Part shown: positions 1-9,178 of the stretch, one piece after another
Position numbering within the stretch: the stretch's first letter is position 1
Layout: every line of letters begins with the position of its first letter
NCBI GenBank assembly: GCA_025454405.1
Contig: JALOON010000050.1
Span: 1-51,475 of the forward strand
Direction of reading: 5' to 3'
Length of the DNA stretch: 51,475 bases
Origin: Oscillatoriaceae cyanobacterium Prado104
Lineage (GTDB): Bacteria > Cyanobacteriota > Cyanobacteriia > Cyanobacteriales > Microcoleaceae
Position numbers and translations under genes: made by a program
The notes under the pieces: generated by a model
What the model was told of the DNA's origin: nothing
Databases searched by the model: none
What the model saw: the letters and a program-made list of their open reading frames with translations, nothing else

Positions 1-1565
1 TTGTAGTTTTGTTTTTGCTCGATTCCCGATCGCACAACCTCTGATGGCTTGTATAAAAATACATCGCTAAAACCGCTAGGAATTGTCGGCACCTTAATTT
101 TTTTCACAGCTAAATCGCGACGATTTCTGAATGTTCTGTAGCAAGAGGTGTAGCATTGAGGTTGGATTAACAATTTGACTTTTGGTTCGAGGCGGAAGCT
201 TAAAGGCATGAGGTAGGCGATATTAGCATCGCTGACGACGAGGGGATTGCTGGCTAGATTCACGGTTTTAGCTACTTCTAAATCGGAGCGCAGCCAACCG
301 CTGCCTTTATTCCACCAAATATCAGCTTGAGAACTAATTCCTGCCGATATAGTGCCGATCGCGAACAGCGCCACGATAACTATTTTCCAAAATTTTTGCT
401 GTTTGAAATTATCTAAATTTAAACTAAGTTTTACCGACAGCAAGTAAGCAACTGCTAGCTGCATTCCTACATAACAAGGAACTAAATATCTAATTAGATC
501 CGGTACTGCTAAAAATAGTGCGGTTGTGGCAATTAATAACAGCAGCAAAACCCATACCCGTTTCGGTGTGTGCCGGCAGACAAAATAAAGCGCGCAGCCA
601 ACTAAAGCCAGTACCGCTACAGTTAGGGGCAATAGCAAAGCTAATTGCGCCGCATTTGCAGTTCCATCAATACCAAAATCAAAAAAACCGATGCAGACTG
701 AACCCGCCCAACGAGTAACTAATCTCAAGAAATTTGACTGTTCGACCCAAATGGTGGTACTCCTAATTTGATTGAAGTTTTCCACAGAATTTACTAGGGT
801 GGGAATGAAGGCAATTAAGGCTGCTAAACCTGCTATATAATAGGCAATAAATGTTTTTAGGTCGCGCCAGTTGACAATTATTGCAACGTAGATGGCATGG
901 GCCGCAGCGACGCAGAAAAATAACAAATGAGTGTAGAGTCCCGCTGTTAATGCGACTGCGTAAAGTATCCAGGAAGCAACAAAGACAAGAGGATTTTGAT
1001 TCGATCGCATTGCCCGCAGCAAGGCCGCACTGGATGCAATAGTAGTTACCGTCCACAAACTGTACTGTCTGGCTTCTTGGGCAAACAAAATGTGGTAGGG
1101 AGAAATTGCGAAAATTGCGACTGCTATCCAGGCGGCTGTTGGCGATTCAAATAACTCCCAAGCCAGCCAATAAATTGCGGGAAATGCTAGCAAGCTAATA
1201 ACGGCTGCTAGACTTCTCATTGCCGCTACGGAACTGCCGAATTGCTGCGCCCAAAATCTTGCCAGTACGTAATACAGCGGCGGGTGTTGGGGGTCTTCTG
1301 TTGCTAGGGAATTCAGGGTGTCATTTAAAGTTTTTTGGGAATTTACTTGCTTGTATTTTTGGATATCTGGGGACGCGATTATTTGCTGGTAGGAAATTTC
1401 TTTCAGCATTTCGGCTTCGGTGTAGCCGGAAACTCGCAGAGAAGTGTATGTTTCATCGATCCAGTAAAATTTGCGATCGAGATTGACAAAGCGAAATAAA
1501 ATCCCGATGGCTAATCCGGCGATTATCAGAAAACCCAACCAATTTTGAGGCAACTTAAAACGCAT
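1..1565 (-). CDS. GT39-like membrane glycosyltransferase, 3' end outside window
   Basis: The frame is open from an ATG at 1565 to the window edge, giving 521 codons without a stop, so the C-terminus is missing. The product is a hydrophobic multi-pass membrane protein resembling the dolichyl-phosphate-mannose/ArnT-like (GT39, PMT_2) superfamily. After the first membrane segment it has FYWIDETYTS, the acidic first-loop motif typical of these polyprenyl-phosphate-sugar-dependent enzymes, followed by DPQHPPLYYVLARFW and FAQEARQYSLW. It is a close paralogue of the gene ending 14 bases upstream (1580-3208), with the same motifs in the same order, so the two are a tandem duplicate and probably co-transcribed. 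By family it would transfer a sugar from a lipid carrier on the periplasmic side; the substrate cannot be read from sequence. Confidence 0.8.
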   Translation of the reverse strand, partial: MRFKLPQNWLGFLIIAGLAIGILFRFVNLDRKFYWIDETYTSLRVSGYTEAEMLKEISYQQIIASPDIQKYKQVNSQKTLNDTLNSLATEDPQHPPLYYVLARFWAQQFGSSVAAMRSLAAVISLLAFPAIYWLAWELFESPTAAWIAVAIFAISPYHILFAQEARQYSLWTVTTIASSAALLRAMRSNQNPLVFVASWILYAVALTAGLYTHLLFFCVAAAHAIYVAIIVNWRDLKTFIAYYIAGLAALIAFIPTLVNSVENFNQIRSTTIWVEQSNFLRLVTRWAGSVCIGFFDFGIDGTANAAQLALLLPLTVAVLALVGCALYFVCRHTPKRVWVLLLLLIATTALFLAVPDLIRYLVPCYVGMQLAVAYLLSVKLSLNLDNFKQQKFWKIVIVALFAIGTISAGISSQADIWWNKGSGWLRSDLEVAKTVNLASNPLVVSDANIAYLMPLSFRLEPKVKLLIQPQCYTSCYRTFRNRRDLAVKKIKVPTIPSGFSDVFLYKPSEVVRSGIEQKQNY

Positions 1566-1579
1566 TTTTTAACTAAATT

Positions 1580-3208
1580 TTACTTGGTTCGCAATTTACT
1601 CAAAATTACATCTCCATTTTTTAGAGAATAAATTTTCTCGATTTCATAGGTAGTAGTTTTTTCGATCTTTGCTGTTACTTGAGGGGAAATTCCGTATAAA
1701 AATATCTCGTTAAAATTTTGGGGAATTTCCAGAGTTTGAGGCGGGAATACTATAAATTTAGTTTGGGGAACAAGCAGGTAACTCAAGCCGAGTAAATGAG
1801 CGATCGTATCTACACTATACACCCACAAATCTGCGACCAGTAAAGGCCGAGAAGCTGAGTTAACCGTGCGGGCGATCGGGATGTTAATATAGGAACGGTC
1901 TTTATTCCACCAAGAGTCTGCCGGCAAATAGATGCAGCAAGATATAATCCCAATAGATAGCACAGCAGCCAAAGCCAGCCTCCACAGCTTTTGCAACTGC
2001 ACTGTAACTTGAGGAGCTGTGATTTTTGAAGCAAAAAGATAGGCAACAGCTATTTGCATTCCTAAATAACAGGGAATCATGTAGCGGGTGTTAATCGATC
2101 GAATTCCGCCCAATATTAAGTCCGCTGGCAGGAAAATCGCTACTGTCGCGCAGGTTGATATTGCAACAAACAGCCATACACGCCTGGGAGAATGAGTCAA
2201 CAGCCAGTAAAAAGAATATCCCACAATTATTAAACTCATCAAAATAATTGGGATAGTTACGAGCGAAGCCGCTCGCGGTAAATTAGAGTACAATCCCGCA
2301 TCAAAAAATTGCCTAGTAATGTTTAACACCCAATTGGCAACTAATTTTGAAAAAGGCATGGGTAGCGACTGCCATCCTAGTTTATGGCTGGCATTGTGCG
2401 CGTTTTGCAAATAAACTACAATCCAAGGGAACAAAGCAATAAATCCCGCGATCGATGCTAGTAAATAGCCAATTAAAGTTTTGTTAAACCGCAGTTTTTC
2501 AGAGATTGCTACATAGATTCCCTGCCCGAGCGCCACCAGGGCAAATAATAAATGAGTATAAAATCCCGCAGCCACTGTTACCGCATAAATTGCCCAACTG
2601 CTATTAGTTTTGAGGCGCATTCCCTGCAGCAAAGCGGCACTTGAGAGTAAAACTGTTAATACAAACAAACTGTAAGGTCGAGCTTCTTGAGCGTAAACTA
2701 TTTGAAAAGGCGATACAGCTAGCAATGCAACTGCCAACCAAGCTGTTAGCGATGAATCAAATAATTCCCAGCACAACCAATACATGCAAGGCAATGCCAG
2801 CAGACTAAAAACTGCCGACATACTTCTAGTTACAGCTATTGAATCGCCGAACAGTTGTACCCAAAATCTGGTTGCTATAAAATACAGGGGAGCGAGTTGA
2901 GGTTCTTCTAATGCTAGACCTTTGACCGTATCGAAAACTGTTTTTTCTGAATTAATCCGCTGGTATTTTTGCAAGTATTGAATGTCCCGAATTTGCCCGT
3001 CAGCTACTTGCTCAATAAACTCGGATTCTGTATAACCGGAAATTCGCAACGAGGTATAAGCTTCATCGATCCAGTATACTTTTCCTCCGAGGTTAGCGAA
3101 GCGAAAAAATATGCCGATAATTAATAAAACAACGATTAAATATCGCAGCCATTGCGGCGGTATTGCAGAGAAAGGTTGCGGGCGATCGATGTTTTTAGTA
3201 TCTTCCAT
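1580..3208 (-). CDS. GT39-like membrane glycosyltransferase
   Basis: The 542-residue protein starts with a short polar N-terminus, then a first membrane helix and KVYWIDEAYTSL, the acidic loop of GT39/PMT_2-type lipid-linked-sugar transferases. LAPLYFIATRFW and YAQEARPYSLF follow, with about ten further hydrophobic segments and a soluble C-terminal part. These features match a periplasm-facing glycosyltransferase using a polyprenyl-phosphate sugar. It is the upstream member of a tandem pair with 1-1565; only 14 bases separate them, so one transcript is likely. The acceptor may be a protein, lipid or exopolysaccharide; nothing nearby decides it. The fold assignment is fairly secure, the exact reaction is not. 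Confidence 0.85.
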   Translation of the reverse strand: MEDTKNIDRPQPFSAIPPQWLRYLIVVLLIIGIFFRFANLGGKVYWIDEAYTSLRISGYTESEFIEQVADGQIRDIQYLQKYQRINSEKTVFDTVKGLALEEPQLAPLYFIATRFWVQLFGDSIAVTRSMSAVFSLLALPCMYWLCWELFDSSLTAWLAVALLAVSPFQIVYAQEARPYSLFVLTVLLSSAALLQGMRLKTNSSWAIYAVTVAAGFYTHLLFALVALGQGIYVAISEKLRFNKTLIGYLLASIAGFIALFPWIVVYLQNAHNASHKLGWQSLPMPFSKLVANWVLNITRQFFDAGLYSNLPRAASLVTIPIILMSLIIVGYSFYWLLTHSPRRVWLFVAISTCATVAIFLPADLILGGIRSINTRYMIPCYLGMQIAVAYLFASKITAPQVTVQLQKLWRLALAAVLSIGIISCCIYLPADSWWNKDRSYINIPIARTVNSASRPLLVADLWVYSVDTIAHLLGLSYLLVPQTKFIVFPPQTLEIPQNFNEIFLYGISPQVTAKIEKTTTYEIEKIYSLKNGDVILSKLRTK

Positions 3209-3237
3209 TTATTCGTTTTCTCCTGCAGGACGGTTAA

Positions 3238-3492
3238 CTAATATACTTCATCATGGGTTCCCATTTTTAGTAATAAAATAGCTTCCCCCTCATCTTCTGG
3301 ATCTGTCACAAACTCAAATAAAATCCGCAAATCGTAGTCTATTGAACATGACCAGATACCAGATAAATCTCCTGTCAGTTTGTGAGTTCGCAACCTAGGG
3401 TTAAAGCAGTCTTTCGACAAAAGTTCTAGGGTTGCTTCAATTAAAGGACAAAGTTCGGGATTTTTACGAACTAACTTTTTGAAATTCCGCAT
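3238..3492 (-). CDS. RelE/YafQ-type toxin, N-terminus interrupted
   Basis: This 84-residue frame has the core of a RelE-superfamily mRNA interferase: FKKLVRKNP near the start, HKLTGDLSGIWSCSIDYDLRILFEF in the middle (a basic and aromatic core), and the C-terminal GTHDEVY typical of cyanobacterial members. The family usually has about ten more N-terminal residues. They are present upstream in the same frame: an ATG at 3519 overlaps the antitoxin stop as TGATG, and the codons read MKIG, then TAG at 3505-3507, then TPKS before the methionine at 3492. The native start therefore seems blocked by an amber codon, perhaps from a TGG or CAG. Translation from 3492 would give a protein lacking the first beta strand. 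Its activity is doubtful; it may be a recent pseudogene. Confidence 0.75.
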   Translation of the reverse strand: MRNFKKLVRKNPELCPLIEATLELLSKDCFNPRLRTHKLTGDLSGIWSCSIDYDLRILFEFVTDPEDEGEAILLLKMGTHDEVY

Positions 3493-3518
3493 AGATTTGG
3501 GAGTCTAACCAATTTTCA

Positions 3519-3743
3519 TCAATCGTCTAACTCCGCCATAAAATCAGTTACCGACCCAAATTTAACATTGCCATTAGCATAATCTTGATGAACTTCTGTC
3601 ACTTCTTTTAGCAATGCATTGCGTCGCTGTTGCCGCAGGCGATTTTGAATAATCTCTAGCAGCATGGCTTGGTCTTCTAATGATAAAACTTCAACAGCTT
3701 CAATAGCTTGCTGGAATTGAGATGTTTTTGTCACTTTACTCAT
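3519..3743 (-). CDS. RelB-like antitoxin
   Basis: This 74-residue acidic, helical protein lies directly upstream of the RelE-like toxin. Its stop overlaps the presumed original toxin start (TGATG at 3517-3521), the usual translational coupling of type II TA operons. The sequence has no cysteines. It begins with a helix containing LEDQAMLLEIIQNRLRQQRR and ends in the acidic FMAELDD, like the short antitoxins paired with RelE/YafQ toxins in cyanobacteria. It would bind and neutralise the toxin and repress the operon. The gene looks intact although its partner does not, so it may now be an antitoxin without an active toxin. Confidence 0.8.
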   Translation of the reverse strand: MSKVTKTSQFQQAIEAVEVLSLEDQAMLLEIIQNRLRQQRRNALLKEVTEVHQDYANGNVKFGSVTDFMAELDD

Positions 3744-3764
3744 CTGTTTTTTAGATTCTTAGTT

Positions 3765-3819
3765 GTAGGTTGGGTTGGGCGGAGTGAAACGGAGGGTTCG
3801 TTCCAAGGGCCCAACCTAC
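3765..3819. repeat. Inverted repeat GTAGGTTGGG / CCCAACCTAC
   Basis: Ten-base arms at 3765-3774 and 3810-3819 are perfect inverted complements around a 35-base loop. The element sits between the TA operon and the proline gene. It resembles the GTAGGTTGGGTT palindromic repeats dispersed in many bacterial genomes and could end transcription from the gene at 3838, although no T-run is evident. Confidence 0.6.
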
Positions 3820-3837
3820 GAAGAATTAGATAAAGGA

Positions 3838-6756
3838 TTAATCGTCTATTCCTTCAATTGGTGCAAAACCCTGCCGCTGAATGTTTTCAGTTATGGTTCT
3901 CGGTTCGAGAAATTGCAGTAAATAATCGGGACCGCCCGCTTTAGAACCCACTCCAGAAAGTTTGAATCCTCCGAAGGGTTGGCGCGATACTACTGCGCCC
4001 GTAGTGCCGCGATTTACGTACAGATTTCCGACTTCAAAATCTGATGCAGCGCGATCGATGTGCGAAGGCGTGCGAGAATACAATCCGCCGGTTAATGCAA
4101 AATTCGTACCGTTAGCAATCTCTAAAGCTTCATTGAAATTCTTGGCGCGAATTACTGACAAAACCGGACCAAAAATTTCTTCTTGCGCGATAGTAGCTGT
4201 CGGCGATACTTCGGTAACAATAACCGGCCCGACAAAATACCCTGTTTCCGGCGAAGGCATTTCTAAAGCTATTTTACCCTCAGCTCGACCTTTTTCAATG
4301 TATTCGCGAATGCGCGATCGAGCATTTGCATCAATGACTGGACCGACTTGAGTGCCGGGATTTTCAGCAGGACCGATGTTGAGCGATCGAGCTGCTTCTA
4401 CCAATCTTTCGACAAAATTATCGTACACTGATTCTACTACGATCGCGCGCGAACAAGCGGAACATTTTTGACCGCTATATCCGAAGGCAGAATAAACAAC
4501 GCCCGCTACGGCTTGGTCTAAATCCGCACTTTCATCGACAATAATTGCATTTTTGCCACCCATTTCTGCAATTACTCGTTTCAAGTGTTTTTGTCCCGGC
4601 TGCAAAATCGCGGCATCGGCATAAATCCGGCAGCCGACTTCTTGAGAACCTGTGAATGTAATCATGTGAACGTCGGGGTGTTTCACCATGTAAGCGCCGA
4701 CGGTAGAACCTTTGCAAGGTACGTATTGAAATACGCCTTTGGGAATCCCGGCTTCGAGCAAAATTTCGGCTATTTTGGCTGCAATTACTGAGGAAACTTC
4801 GGCAGGTTTGAGCAAAGTGCAGTTGCCAGCGACTAGCGATGCTACTGTCATGCCGGTGGGAATTGCTAGCGGGAAATTCCAAGGGGAAATAATTAAAGAA
4901 ATGCCGCGAGGCTGATAGTGGTAGCGGTTAGTTTCTCCAGCAACGTCGTAATTTTTTCCTTGTTCCAAGTCGCATTCTCTGAGTGGTTTGCCGACTTCAA
5001 ACACCATCCATGCTGACAGTTCGTGCCGCCGTTTTTCCATCAATTCCGCTGCTTTGCGCAGGACGCCGGCGCGCTGTCTGGCGGGAGTTTTCCGCCAGCC
5101 TGTAAAGGCTGATTTTGCTGCTTCGATCGCGCTTTTGGCTTGCGATTCGGACAGCAATCCGATTTTGCCGACGATTTCTTTGGGATTGGAAGGATTGATG
5201 GAACCGACGGTTGTTTCGGTGTTTTGATATTCGCCGTTAATTAAGGGCAAATAGGTTTTTCCTAAGGAAGCGCGCACCAATCTAATGCCTGCTTCTGCTT
5301 GACGGTGCAATTCATTATCGGCATAGTCCGTATCGGCGACATTGGGAAATACTCGGCGATATTCGAGTTTGTCGTTACCGTTAACAACTGGCGCGGCTAA
5401 TAATTGTTCGATCGGGATTTCTTCGGAACTTTGACGGACGAAGGAACTGTTAGCTGTATTCTCCAACAAACGGCGGATTAAATAAGCCATTCCCGGTAAC
5501 AAATCGCCGTAGGGACAGTAAACTCGCACTCGATAACCCCGATCGACCAAAAGCTTAGCTAATTTGTCACCCATGCCGTACAATACTTGCATTTCAAAGC
5601 GGCGGCGGGGGATTTTGAGAGTTTCAGCAATCGCGATCGCCCTGGCTTGCGATCGCACGTTATGGCTGCCAATTGCTGCATATAAATATTCGTGATTTTC
5701 TAACAGCAACTGCGTCATTTGTTCAAAATTGGCATCTGTCGCTGCTTTGTCGTTGTAGACGGGCTGCGGCCAATCTTTCTGCATGGCTTTGATAGTTTCC
5801 TGATCCCAGTAAGCGCCTTTGACCAAACGCACTGTAACGGGATTGCCGCGCTGTTTTGCCCAAGCGATTAAGTCTTGCAAATCTTGTTTGCTGTCGCGCA
5901 AATAAGCTTGCAATGTAATGCCGATATCCGTGCGAGTTTTAAACTCTTCTTCTAACAGCAAATCTTTGAGGATGCTGAGAGTCAAACTCTTATAGACGTA
6001 CTGTTCCATGTCGAAGTGAACGGCCGCCCCCAACTCTTTTGCTTGGCGCAGTAAAATGCGAATGCGATCGCTCACTTTTGCCTCGCTGCCTTTAGCATCC
6101 AGCGGGTCGAATTGAGAATAAAAAGCCGTTAATTTTACCGATACTTGCACGCGCGGTAGAGTTTCGCCGTCGGCTTTATCTATGGCATCTACTACCTGCC
6201 AATTCTTCGCAGCAATGTTCAATTCTGCCATCAATTCCAAATAGCGATCGAGATATTTTTGCGCCTCGGCTTCCGTAATTACAGCTTCACCTAAAAGGTC
6301 AACTGTAAAAGCCATTTTATCTTTGCGCAAGCGCTCTAAAGTTTTAATTACCTGCTTGATATTTTCTCCTGCAATATACTTGTGCGCCAGAGTTTCTACG
6401 GCAGGCGCAACCGTTGTCGCTGCTAGTTGTCCCGGCATCGAATCGGGATTAGCAAAATTCAGCAACTTTTTCAAAGCTTCCGGCAATTCCACCTCTTCAG
6501 CAGTCAGGTATTCTTGCAAGTGGCGGGCAATTTCCGGCCTGCTGCGGAGGGCGGGCAAACAGTCAATAAATCGAAACAACTGCACCCGCAAGCCGGGGCT
6601 AGCCATTGCCCAATCCATCAATTTATCATCCCAGCGCATTTGGTCTTGCAATTGACCGAAAAAAGAGCGCTTTTTCTCTTGAGTTGCCTGCAGGATTTCT
6701 TTGGCAATTTCTTGGGTTTTTGCTTCGTAGATGCTTTCAGATACTTGTGCGACCAT
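3838..6756 (-). CDS. putA: Bifunctional proline dehydrogenase / L-glutamate gamma-semialdehyde dehydrogenase
   Basis: The 972-residue protein oxidises proline to glutamate in two steps. The N-terminal half (about 120-480) is an FAD-dependent proline dehydrogenase barrel, with VRLVKGAYWDQE and the substrate-binding YGDLLPGMAYLIRRLLEN. The C-terminal half (about 500-965) is an NAD(P)-dependent aldehyde dehydrogenase with SPWNFPLAIPTG, TFTGSQEVG, a general-base Glu at 731 (AEMGGK) and the catalytic Cys at 765 (GQKCSACSR). At under 1000 residues it fits the short PutA architecture: no ribbon-helix-helix DNA-binding domain is visible, so it is probably not an autorepressor. It stands alone on this strand between repeat elements. 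Upstream lie heptad repeats and no recognisable promoter. Assignment is strong; some annotators name this fusion pruA. Confidence 0.95.
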   Translation of the reverse strand: MVAQVSESIYEAKTQEIAKEILQATQEKKRSFFGQLQDQMRWDDKLMDWAMASPGLRVQLFRFIDCLPALRSRPEIARHLQEYLTAEEVELPEALKKLLNFANPDSMPGQLAATTVAPAVETLAHKYIAGENIKQVIKTLERLRKDKMAFTVDLLGEAVITEAEAQKYLDRYLELMAELNIAAKNWQVVDAIDKADGETLPRVQVSVKLTAFYSQFDPLDAKGSEAKVSDRIRILLRQAKELGAAVHFDMEQYVYKSLTLSILKDLLLEEEFKTRTDIGITLQAYLRDSKQDLQDLIAWAKQRGNPVTVRLVKGAYWDQETIKAMQKDWPQPVYNDKAATDANFEQMTQLLLENHEYLYAAIGSHNVRSQARAIAIAETLKIPRRRFEMQVLYGMGDKLAKLLVDRGYRVRVYCPYGDLLPGMAYLIRRLLENTANSSFVRQSSEEIPIEQLLAAPVVNGNDKLEYRRVFPNVADTDYADNELHRQAEAGIRLVRASLGKTYLPLINGEYQNTETTVGSINPSNPKEIVGKIGLLSESQAKSAIEAAKSAFTGWRKTPARQRAGVLRKAAELMEKRRHELSAWMVFEVGKPLRECDLEQGKNYDVAGETNRYHYQPRGISLIISPWNFPLAIPTGMTVASLVAGNCTLLKPAEVSSVIAAKIAEILLEAGIPKGVFQYVPCKGSTVGAYMVKHPDVHMITFTGSQEVGCRIYADAAILQPGQKHLKRVIAEMGGKNAIIVDESADLDQAVAGVVYSAFGYSGQKCSACSRAIVVESVYDNFVERLVEAARSLNIGPAENPGTQVGPVIDANARSRIREYIEKGRAEGKIALEMPSPETGYFVGPVIVTEVSPTATIAQEEIFGPVLSVIRAKNFNEALEIANGTNFALTGGLYSRTPSHIDRAASDFEVGNLYVNRGTTGAVVSRQPFGGFKLSGVGSKAGGPDYLLQFLEPRTITENIQRQGFAPIEGIDD

Positions 6757-6759
6757 TGG

Positions 6760-6878
<119 letters not shown>

Positions 6879-6894
6879 CAACCTCCCTTCTTTC

Positions 6895-6960
6895 CTCTTC
6901 CTTCTTCCTTCTTCCTTCTTCCTTCTTCCTTCTTCCTTCTTCCTTCTTCCTTCTTCCTTC
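6895..6960. repeat. Heptameric tandem repeat (CTTCCTT type)
   Basis: About nine copies of a pure pyrimidine heptamer CTTCCTT directly follow the TTGAGAG array after a 16-base spacer. The array runs exactly into the stop codon of the membrane protein gene at 6960. A short relic of the same repeat occurs at about 21044-21064. Confidence 0.88.
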
Positions 6961-8345
6961 TATTTCACTTCTATTTTAACACCGTAGTTTGCTTGACTCT
7001 CTCCCGAAATTTCAATAGTATAATCGCCGCTGGTTGGCAGTTGACCTTGCCAAGGAGTGGTGCTGTTTGCAGTACCAACTGTTTCGCCGTTAGGAGCGAT
7101 AATTGTAGCGCTAACTGCGCCTTCTGGAACGTTTAAAGTCATGGTTTGGCCGCTCCTACAATCGACTAAATACCGCTTGGATTTATTATCAGGCAAAGTA
7201 TTGCTGAGAGTGGTTCCGGTAGCGCCTGCTGCAAAGCTAACTCGCTCGGTAACAGCGGTTTCAGCAGCAGGAGAAGGAGAAGAAATCGGAGAGGGAGAGT
7301 TTGTAGGGACACTGCCCCCGTTCCCGCCCTCAGGAGGAGAGGGCAGCGCCGGCGAAGCAACTGGCGGGACTCCGGATAGGGAGGGTATTTGAGTGGGATT
7401 GGGCGACGGATTGTTAGTAGGATTGTTAATCGGATTGTTAGTCGGATTGTTAGTCGGAAGTGGTGGTGCTGTGCCCGGTGCGGGGGGGATTCCTAGCTGT
7501 TGTCTTGCTGGCACTGTGGGGGTGGGTGAAGGGCTTGGGGGCAGCGGTACGTCGGCGGGCAGTTTGATTTGAATGTTGGCTCTTTCTTGATACAATCTCC
7601 ACGCTACCAAAGTGCCGAGACTGAGTACAGAACCGACTAACATTCCGCTCATAAAAACAGTCAACAGTTGCCAGATTTTAGTTGGTTTGGGTTCGGAATT
7701 TGCAGTGGGGTTTTCGGCGCTGGTTGCTGTTGCATCTTCAGGGGCGATCGCGGGTATTTTTACAGGTTGAATTTCTGGCCATGTATCTACTACAATTATA
7801 TCGCTTGTCTGCATGGTTTCTGCGGCAGATTCTCTGGATGGCGATCGATCTGCAATGTCAGGATTTTCTGCTGGGGCTGCTGCTGGAGTAAAATCATCTT
7901 CAGTTGGAGGAGTTGGAGGGATTGCGATCGCACTTTGTGTTAATGCTGTTGGAGTTGTTAGATCGTTTTCCTGTTGTGCGGTTTCCGAACTAATTTCTGC
8001 TGGAGTTAGATCGCCTTCAAGTGAGTAAGTTTCCGCTGGAGTTTCTGTTAATTCTGATGCTGGAGTTAAATCATTAGCAACTGAGTAAGTTTCCGCTGGA
8101 GTTTCTGTCAATTCTGATGCTGGAGTTAAATCATTAGCAACTGGGGAAATTTCTGTTGAATTTTCTGTCTGTTCGTTTGTAGGATTTAGATCGCGTTCAA
8201 CTGGGGAAATTTCTGCGGTAGTTGCTGTTGGTGTGGAAATTTCATCGGTATCGGTAAATGCAGGTAAATCGAACTCATCAATATCCTGAGAAATAGTTTG
8301 CGATTGCTGGGTTAAAATTTGATTGTTTTCCTGTTGGTCTGTCAT
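6960..8345 (-). CDS. Single-pass membrane protein with Pro-rich stalk and C-terminal beta domain
   Basis: I recognise no named family. The 461-residue protein has an acidic, Thr/Glu/Pro-rich N-terminal half (1-220), one membrane helix at about 224-249 (IWQLLTVFMSGMLVGSVLSL), a Pro/Asn/Ser-rich stalk (265-360) and a compact C-terminal domain (370-461). That domain looks like a beta-sandwich of the pre-peptidase type (SKRYLVDCRSGQTMTLNVP, TIIAPNGETVG, GDYTIEISG). Topology is most likely N-in, C-out, putting the beta domain in the periplasm. Two identical 20-residue units (VANDLTPASELTETPAETYS) stand at 69-88 and 89-108, from a 60-base tandem duplication at about 8041-8160. The stalk contains NNPTNNPINNPTNNP. 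A role in the envelope is an inference. Confidence 0.75.
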   Translation of the reverse strand: MTDQQENNQILTQQSQTISQDIDEFDLPAFTDTDEISTPTATTAEISPVERDLNPTNEQTENSTEISPVANDLTPASELTETPAETYSVANDLTPASELTETPAETYSLEGDLTPAEISSETAQQENDLTTPTALTQSAIAIPPTPPTEDDFTPAAAPAENPDIADRSPSRESAAETMQTSDIIVVDTWPEIQPVKIPAIAPEDATATSAENPTANSEPKPTKIWQLLTVFMSGMLVGSVLSLGTLVAWRLYQERANIQIKLPADVPLPPSPSPTPTVPARQQLGIPPAPGTAPPLPTNNPTNNPINNPTNNPSPNPTQIPSLSGVPPVASPALPSPPEGGNGGSVPTNSPSPISSPSPAAETAVTERVSFAAGATGTTLSNTLPDNKSKRYLVDCRSGQTMTLNVPEGAVSATIIAPNGETVGTANSTTPWQGQLPTSGDYTIEISGESQANYGVKIEVK

Positions 8346-8622
8346 GGTACTAAATTTTTTGTTTAAATAGTGCTTGTAGGTATTTTACTTTATGGGGGCG
8401 ATCGGCGACACTAAAATAATACTGTAAAGTTATTGACAAACAGCCCGAGATTTTGGAGCAATACTAAATTTGGGTTAAATACCGGGTTTATAATTAACCG
8501 CAGAGGGCGCAGAGAGAGGGGAGAGAGGGGAGAGAAAATAAAGGGGATAGTAAAACCAGAATTTGGTATAAGAATCTGTTGGCTGGGCGATGGTTAATTT
8601 ACGAACTTTTAAAACCTATATA
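8346..8622. other. Intergenic, with a short dispersed repeat
   Basis: No gene is seen. Bases 8494-8519 carry TTAACCGCAGAGGGCGCAGAG followed by a GA-rich run; the same sequence, inverted, is at 14031-14052. It is a small dispersed repeat that often marks intergenic DNA in these cyanobacteria. Confidence 0.6.
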
Positions 8623-8880
8623 TTAATCTATATCGTTCAACTTAATTGCTGCTTCAATTTCGTCAGGAAATGCTTCGGCATAAGCCCAGGCATTTTTCAA
8701 ATCGCTAGCGCTAAGATGCGGATAATCCTCTCAAAGTCGATCGTCAGTTGCGCCTAACTGGCGAGACTCTACCAATCCCCAAACAGCAATTCGAGTCCCT
8801 GCAATCCTGGCATTACCGCCGACTACGCCGGGATTTTTTTCAATTCCTTGATAAGTGTTGGCTAATTCTTTTAGTGTCAT
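8623..8880 (-). pseudogene. DUF433 antitoxin gene with in-frame stop
   Basis: Reading from the ATG at 8880 gives MTLKELANTYQGIEKNPGVV, then GGNARIAGTRIAVWGLVESR, then a TGA at 8731-8733 (codon 50), then EDYPHLSASDLKNAWAYAEA in the same frame, ending at TAA 8623-8625. This is a DUF433 antitoxin-like protein closely related to those at 17649, 23592 and 24783. One nonsense change (probably TTA to TGA) breaks it. It also lacks about 20 residues of the N-terminal helix (LLALTPxEK...) present in the relatives. No DUF5615 toxin follows. The coding meaning is clear; loss of function is inferred. Confidence 0.85.
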
Positions 8881-9178
8881 AGTCGATCGGGAGTGTTGCT
8901 GCTGGGAATATTATATCTATATTATCGCGATCGGGCAGTTTCAACCGCTTCTATACAATTGAGAACAAAAGATGCGGAGGGGCAGTAAGAGGGGTTGATA
9001 TACACAAAGGTTATCTGCAGCGGGTGATGGGCAACGTTTGGCATTTGGCGAAAATCATTGGGAGCGGATATGCTGATAGTGAGGCTGCTTAGCTAAATTA
9101 CTTAAGCTCCTAGCGAACAAAGTTTCTTGGTTGTAGTATAGATAAGGTACTCTAAACTCTGAACTATGCCTCGATCTA
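8881..9178. other. Intergenic, nothing recognised
   Basis: I see no gene or strong repeat here. It must hold the promoter of the rightward DUF6883/DUF4926 pair, but no convincing -35/-10 pair stands out. Confidence 0.5.

Noticed and set aside
4532..4882. 116-codon frame within the proline gene, same strand
   Set aside because: Shifted reading of the aldehyde dehydrogenase region; the real frame is unambiguous.
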